The translations under genes and the position numbers were made by a program. Under the pieces are notes generated by a model. It saw only the letters and a program-made list of their open reading frames with translations. It did no database searches and was not told where the DNA came from. Below, one piece after another: positions 12,591-17,158 of a DNA stretch of 17,158 nt; the first letter of the stretch is position 1; every line of letters begins with the position of its first letter. This stretch comes from BOG-933 sp037147415 (lineage in GTDB: Bacteria > Pseudomonadota > Alphaproteobacteria > Azospirillales > Azospirillaceae), in the NCBI GenBank assembly GCA_037147415.1, contig JBAWVF010000072.1:1-17158 (forward strand), in the 5' to 3' direction.

Positions 12591-15500
12591 TTTTCCCCGA
12601 TAATGTTCAGGCGACCGACGGCGCTTCGGCCGAACAATCGTGGCGACGTTTCGGCTTCAATAGTTGCCCCCGGCTGGTTAAACTCGCCACGGGTAACGGC
12701 GCGGGCAAGATAGACCAACTTGAAGTGCGGGTGAGCATCGTCGATATCCAACACGGCTTGAAAGCGGCTGTTACGAAACTCGAAATAGCGGACCGCGCTT
12801 AGTTCTCCTAACCAGGATAACGCGCCAAGCTGAGGGCTGTTGGCCAATCGCACATTTTCAATTTCCAGACCGGCGGCGACGTTATCGACAACCAAGACAT
12901 GCTGCCGACCCGGTGCCAAGCTGCTCCCCTCCAGAATAACGACCAAGAGTTGATTGTGGTGGATCGATTCGAGATTGACCGGTTTGCCGTTCATATCGAA
13001 CAGGGTGCGATTGATGCTCAGACCGTTTTCCGCTTTTGGCAGAGACCCCGCCGGCAGCCCGGACAGGCTTACCGTCAGGTTCAGCGGGCCGGGGCCGGGA
13101 TTACGAAGCTGTGGCAGCGAATTAAGACCGAAGCGGCGGGAAACCACGCGCGGGGCTTCAAGAATATGATCATTCTCGGCAACCCGGACCGGAGGAAGTA
13201 CGGCGTGGTCGGTGATGGCGCGCGCCGCCAGGGTCAGCGCAGCCGTTTCGGAGTCGGAGAACTGTATTTCGGGTGCGGGGATAGCCGCGGTCAGACGTGT
13301 TGCCAGAGCAGCCAGCCGTTCATTGCCGGCAATATTGTTTTCCGCACCGAGCACGATTAAACCGGCAAGCTCATTTAAGCTTTGGCTGTTCGTGTTTTGG
13401 TGAATAAGTGCTTCAGTCACTTTATCGTAATGTTCAGCCGCAGTTTTGTTGTCACCTAGAAGGGCTAGCGCAGCCGCAAGTTGAGCTTGAGCCAAAGCCG
13501 AAGGCAGTTTTGCGCCATAGGTCTCCAATCCGTAATGAACCGCGCCGATGTCGATCAGCTTCGCCCGCGCAAGCACATAGGTGGTTCGGGCGCGGCCGGG
13601 CAGATCGCTATCTTCAAACCAGCCATTGTCGAGCATGCGCTTCAGCCAGTCCCTGGCTAGCGACAGGGTGTTGCCGGGTATGCGGAAACCGGCATCGGCA
13701 GCACGGTCAAGAACTTCGACAATGAGCGGCGTAATCCAAGGGTCAGCTTCATCTTTCGACGACCATCGGGCAAAGGCGCCATCAGTACGCTGCAGACTAT
13801 ACAACCGGTCGAGTCCGGTATTGATCCGCTTGCGCACTCCGTCGGTACTGTCCAGTCCCAGTGAAACCAGTGTTTCACCTCCGGCCAGCAATTGCAGTAC
13901 GCTATAGGCAACTCTATCGCCGCCACCGCTCATGGGCCGGTCAATCGTCAGGGCTAAACCGGGCAAATCGGCGAAGGGCAGGGGGCTGAGAGCAACCACG
14001 CCCGTAACCGACTCGGGATGAAGGTCTTTGAACAGTTCGGGCGGGACCGCAACGGTTTCACCGGCAGCCAGGGTGGAGGCTTGATGGCGGCGAATCAGAG
14101 TATCCGCGGCACGGACCCGGACAGACCGGCTGCGCAGCAAGTGAAAGCCGTCCGGACCGGTGATCTCGAGCCGGACGCTGCCGGCACCGGGCAGACCGGC
14201 TTCAAGCCGGCGTGTGCTGCCGACGCGTTTTCCGCGTTTGAGTGAAAAGCTAAATTGACTATCCGCCAGCGACAGACCGCCTTCGGTGGTCAGGGCGACT
14301 CGATAGTCACCGGGGGCACCCGTAATATTCGACAAGGCAACGGTTATATCCGCTCGATCGCCGGACGTGAGAAACCGGGGTGTGGTAAACTCGGCAATCA
14401 CCCGATCATGCACGGACACCGTGGTTTCAGCATGACCGAGCCGCGTGGTGGACCAGGCCACGGCCGACAGACGAAGGCGGCCGTCGAAATCGGGCAAAGT
14501 CAGGGGGATCGTCGCGGTTCCGTCGGTGCCGACCCGGACGATGCCCGAGAACAGCGACACAACCGGCTGATCACGCTCGGGCAGACTGACGACCTGACGG
14601 AGCCGCCGCTTTTCCGGCCCGGTCGCTCGGGTTGCCGGAGCATCGGTGCCGCTCGGATCCAGCAAGCGGCCGTAGACGTCGCGCAATTCGACGCCAAGGC
14701 GGCGCTGACCGAGATAAAAGGCCACCGGGTCGGGCGAGGTCTGATCGGTTAACTGAAGTACGGTTTCATCAACCGCCGATATTGTGACAAAGGCGTCGGT
14801 GCCGGGCGGCAACGGCGTGCCACCGGATTCGGTGACGCTGACTTTTACGGGCAACGCCTGTCGCGGTTCGAATGTCGTCGGTGTGTTCAGTTTAACCTCA
14901 AGCGTGTGCGGTGCCGGGTCAACCGCCAACCAGCCGACTCCGATCGCTCGTTTGGGATTGCTCCTGTGTGCCGGATCAACCGCGGCATAGGCGGTGGCGA
15001 TAATGGTCACGCCGGCGGTCCAGGACGGATCAACCGGTATATCGAGAAATGCACCGGTCGCCGGTACCTTGCGACTGAAAGTTTTGCGTACGGCCCGATC
15101 GGCAACGGCAATGAGAACTTCACTATCATAGGGTGGCCGCACATAGACTTTTGCGACATCTCCTCCGTGGTAGCGGGGCAGCATCACCGAAACCTCGACC
15201 TTATCCGGTCGATTGCCCGTGGTCGGGGTAACCCACCAGCCGGCGGCAAAGCGCACACTGGTGGCTACACCGCTTTTAGAGTCGAAAACTTCAAGGCGAT
15301 AACGCCCGGCGGTCACCGGTTCTTCAATTACAGCGGGAGCAACCAAGGTACCGCCGGTCTTGCGATGATCGCGGACGATGGTTTCATAGTCCCACCGGCC
15401 ATTGGCTTCAAACCAACGGTAGTCATATTCTTCTTCGTATAATTCATAAGAGAGTTCCGACTTGTCGATCACCTTTCCATCGGCCACCTTTCCATCGGCA

Positions 15501-17158
15501 TTTGCGGCGATCACGTCAAATGTGGCGGTTGCGCCCTCCGGCACCAATCCGCCTTCGAAGCGTGGCCGCACCCCGATGGCGAAAGGCTGAAGGTGAATCG
15601 GCAGAATCAGCTCCTTGCTGACCGGGCGCCCGCCGATATCAAGCAAGGTACTGCGAATCACCGCTTCCAAAGGATGGGTCGACTCGGGCAGTTTAGCGGC
15701 CGGAATCACGATGCCGGCTTTGCCGGCGGTATTCGTGGTGAAGCCCGGCAGCACGGTCGGCGTCGGGGTGAATTTCTCTTGAGCAAGCCCGAAGCGATAG
15801 CCCTGAAGATCGGGAAACGGCGTTTCAGCCGGACGAATTACCATCGACAATTCACCCGGCAGATCGGCGGCCGGCGCACCGAACAGATAATGCCCGTCGA
15901 CGCTCAGAGTGAAGTCGCTGCCTTCGGTCAAGGCCGATAGATTGGCACTCAGCGCCAGTTCCATGCGCGGTGACAAAAAATCGAGTACGGAAAACTCGAT
16001 CCGGCCCAGCGCCGGCGCGGCGGCATCCGCATGTGCGGTGATACTCCAGGTTCCCGGCGAAACCGACGCGGCCAACGGGAAATCAATCGTGTTGCCGCCG
16101 GCCCCGCCATCCGGAGCATCGCGACGGTCCGCTTCGAAACCATCGGGGCGCCAAAGCTTGAACACGAGCCGCTTGCCGAGAATTGCGGTCGCTTCAGCGG
16201 TTCGGAGCAAGGCGGTCAGGTGCACCGTATCGCCGGGGCGATAGACGCCGCGGTCGGAATAGAGGAAGGCATCAAGCGGTCCCGGCACGGCGCGCCCGCC
16301 GGCGCCCCGGTCGCTCAAGTCGAACCCGGGGACGGCCAAGTCGAAAAAGCCGAAATCGCCATCGGCGCCATAGGCGAACAAGGCTTGTGCCGCCGCGTCG
16401 CCATCCTTGCGCGCCAAGCTGGCAGCAAAGCGGGCGATGCCGTCGGCCCCGGTGACCTGCTTGGCCAGTTCCTTACCATTGCGGGCCAGCAGATGCAGTT
16501 CAACTCCGGCAACCGGTTGCGCCTCAGTCAAGGAGTGCGCGAAAACCGATAGGCCGTCATCGCCGAGAAAGCTGGTGAGTCCAAGATTCGAGACTACGAA
16601 CCATTGGCTGGCGGGCGCCCCGGCCGGCTTTGGCGCCCGGCCCGGGTCTTCGGCCTCGGCCGTGGCGAGATAGACGCCGTGCTCAAGAATCCCGGGGCCT
16701 GCCTCGATAGGAAATGGCGTTATCATTGGTGTGTTGCGCGCGGCCGTAATCGTGACGTCCCCGTGCCAAGCAACCCCGGCCGATTTTTCGACCAGTTCGC
16801 TGATATCCCAGTCGCTCAGGGTCTGACTGACTCGGCCGGCATAAATCTTTTCGACCAGATTGCGATCGGCCATGCGCAAGATGCGCAGGCGGGCCCGATC
16901 GACATTGATACTGCGGAGCGGCAGCCCTTCGGAGCCGACTCGAGACATGATGTAGCCGGCCCCCCGAAAGGCGAGACTCGGCGCCCGGTTCGGCACTGAA
17001 ATTTCACGGCTATCGGTCGCAGCCAGACGCACCCCGCCCGGGCCGGGTAAGCCTTCGCGCAGGGCTACGGTATAGGTGGTGCCGTGCGCCAACCCTTCTA
17101 CGCCCAGGGTTTTGTCCCGCACCGCGACGGTGAGTCCGGAAGGAGCGGGCTTCACCTC
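12584..17158 (-). CDS. Bacterial alpha-2-macroglobulin, thioester-less, N-terminus outside window
   Basis: 1524 residues are present; the start and any signal peptide or lipobox lie past the right edge. Bacterial alpha-2-macroglobulins are large periplasmic, often lipid-anchored, protease traps thought to protect the cell envelope. The MG2-like signature YSDRGVYRPGDTV is at 300-312 of the visible part. Several beta-sandwich repeats follow. An A2M-domain stretch (SLFSGIVRVGTDGTATIPL) lies near 870, and an alpha-helical toroid-like domain covers about 1060-1320 (GLDRLYSLQRTDGAFARW). The thioester motif expected at its start (PYGCxEQ in thioester-containing relatives) is replaced by DRPMSGGGDR (1073-1082), so no covalent trapping is expected, as in YfaS/MagD-type proteins. 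The first in-window GTG is internal, since the frame continues upstream. No pbpC gene is visible next to it. The gene converges on the aroQ operon. Confidence 0.93.
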   Translation of the reverse strand, partial: EVKPAPSGLTVAVRDKTLGVEGLAHGTTYTVALREGLPGPGGVRLAATDSREISVPNRAPSLAFRGAGYIMSRVGSEGLPLRSINVDRARLRILRMADRNLVEKIYAGRVSQTLSDWDISELVEKSAGVAWHGDVTITAARNTPMITPFPIEAGPGILEHGVYLATAEAEDPGRAPKPAGAPASQWFVVSNLGLTSFLGDDGLSVFAHSLTEAQPVAGVELHLLARNGKELAKQVTGADGIARFAASLARKDGDAAAQALFAYGADGDFGFFDLAVPGFDLSDRGAGGRAVPGPLDAFLYSDRGVYRPGDTVHLTALLRTAEATAILGKRLVFKLWRPDGFEADRRDAPDGGAGGNTIDFPLAASVSPGTWSITAHADAAAPALGRIEFSVLDFLSPRMELALSANLSALTEGSDFTLSVDGHYLFGAPAADLPGELSMVIRPAETPFPDLQGYRFGLAQEKFTPTPTVLPGFTTNTAGKAGIVIPAAKLPESTHPLEAVIRSTLLDIGGRPVSKELILPIHLQPFAIGVRPRFEGGLVPEGATATFDVIAANADGKVADGKVIDKSELSYELYEEEYDYRWFEANGRWDYETIVRDHRKTGGTLVAPAVIEEPVTAGRYRLEVFDSKSGVATSVRFAAGWWVTPTTGNRPDKVEVSVMLPRYHGGDVAKVYVRPPYDSEVLIAVADRAVRKTFSRKVPATGAFLDIPVDPSWTAGVTIIATAYAAVDPAHRSNPKRAIGVGWLAVDPAPHTLEVKLNTPTTFEPRQALPVKVSVTESGGTPLPPGTDAFVTISAVDETVLQLTDQTSPDPVAFYLGQRRLGVELRDVYGRLLDPSGTDAPATRATGPEKRRLRQVVSLPERDQPVVSLFSGIVRVGTDGTATIPLTLPDFDGRLRLSAVAWSTTRLGHAETTVSVHDRVIAEFTTPRFLTSGDRADITVALSNITGAPGDYRVALTTEGGLSLADSQFSFSLKRGKRVGSTRRLEAGLPGAGSVRLEITGPDGFHLLRSRSVRVRAADTLIRRHQASTLAAGETVAVPPELFKDLHPESVTGVVALSPLPFADLPGLALTIDRPMSGGGDRVAYSVLQLLAGGETLVSLGLDSTDGVRKRINTGLDRLYSLQRTDGAFARWSSKDEADPWITPLIVEVLDRAADAGFRIPGNTLSLARDWLKRMLDNGWFEDSDLPGRARTTYVLARAKLIDIGAVHYGLETYGAKLPSALAQAQLAAALALLGDNKTAAEHYDKVTEALIHQNTNSQSLNELAGLIVLGAENNIAGNERLAALATRLTAAIPAPEIQFSDSETAALTLAARAITDHAVLPPVRVAENDHILEAPRVVSRRFGLNSLPQLRNPGPGPLNLTVSLSGLPAGSLPKAENGLSINRTLFDMNGKPVNLESIHHNQLLVVILEGSSLAPGRQHVLVVDNVAAGLEIENVRLANSPQLGALSWLGELSAVRYFEFRNSRFQAVLDIDDAHPHFKLVYLARAVTRGEFNQPGATIEAETSPRLFGRSAVGRLNIIGEKD

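Overview
The window looks like chromosomal DNA of an alphaproteobacterium, probably Rhodospirillales-like. The reasons are the GC-rich core genes, the aroQ-accB-accC gene order, a small PAS_5-type protein, and a very long soluble multi-PAS hybrid histidine kinase. This assignment comes from gene order and protein style, not from a search.

Left end (1-2815): the integrase-proximal end of an integrated mobile element (prophage, satellite or genomic island). Six tightly packed + strand genes run towards a tRNA: three small unrecognised proteins, an ASCH-domain protein, an excisionase-type HTH protein, and a tyrosine recombinase whose start lies about 250 bp inside the excisionase reading frame. 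The recombinase is followed by the 3' end of a tRNA-Val(GAC) gene (2816-2890, minus strand), the classic integration target, so the element/chromosome boundary should lie in or beside the tRNA 3' half. The third gene ends exactly in QLSLF, a textbook bacterial beta-sliding-clamp binding pentapeptide. The adjacent ASCH gene carries QLGLF in its C-terminal tail. This pair is the most interesting novel signal here.

2816-4721: the tRNA with a recognisable promoter, then a two-domain PPK2-type polyphosphate:AMP phosphotransferase (minus). 4722-5813: an AT-rich islet with three small unrecognised genes on the minus strand, possibly acquired and possibly one operon.

5814-9401: a 1195-residue cytoplasmic hybrid sensor kinase (four PAS, HisKA, HATPase, two receiver domains, HPt) with no response regulator nearby. 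9402-9675: a divergent intergenic region with a likely aroQ promoter and a terminator-like hairpin.

9676-12503: + strand operon aroQ (shikimate pathway), accB and accC (biotin carboxyl carrier protein and biotin carboxylase of acetyl-CoA carboxylase), and a PAS_5-like protein, closed by a hairpin at 12554-12583. 12584-17158: a convergent bacterial alpha-2-macroglobulin gene whose start lies beyond the window. Its usual thioester motif has been replaced by a Gly-rich stretch.
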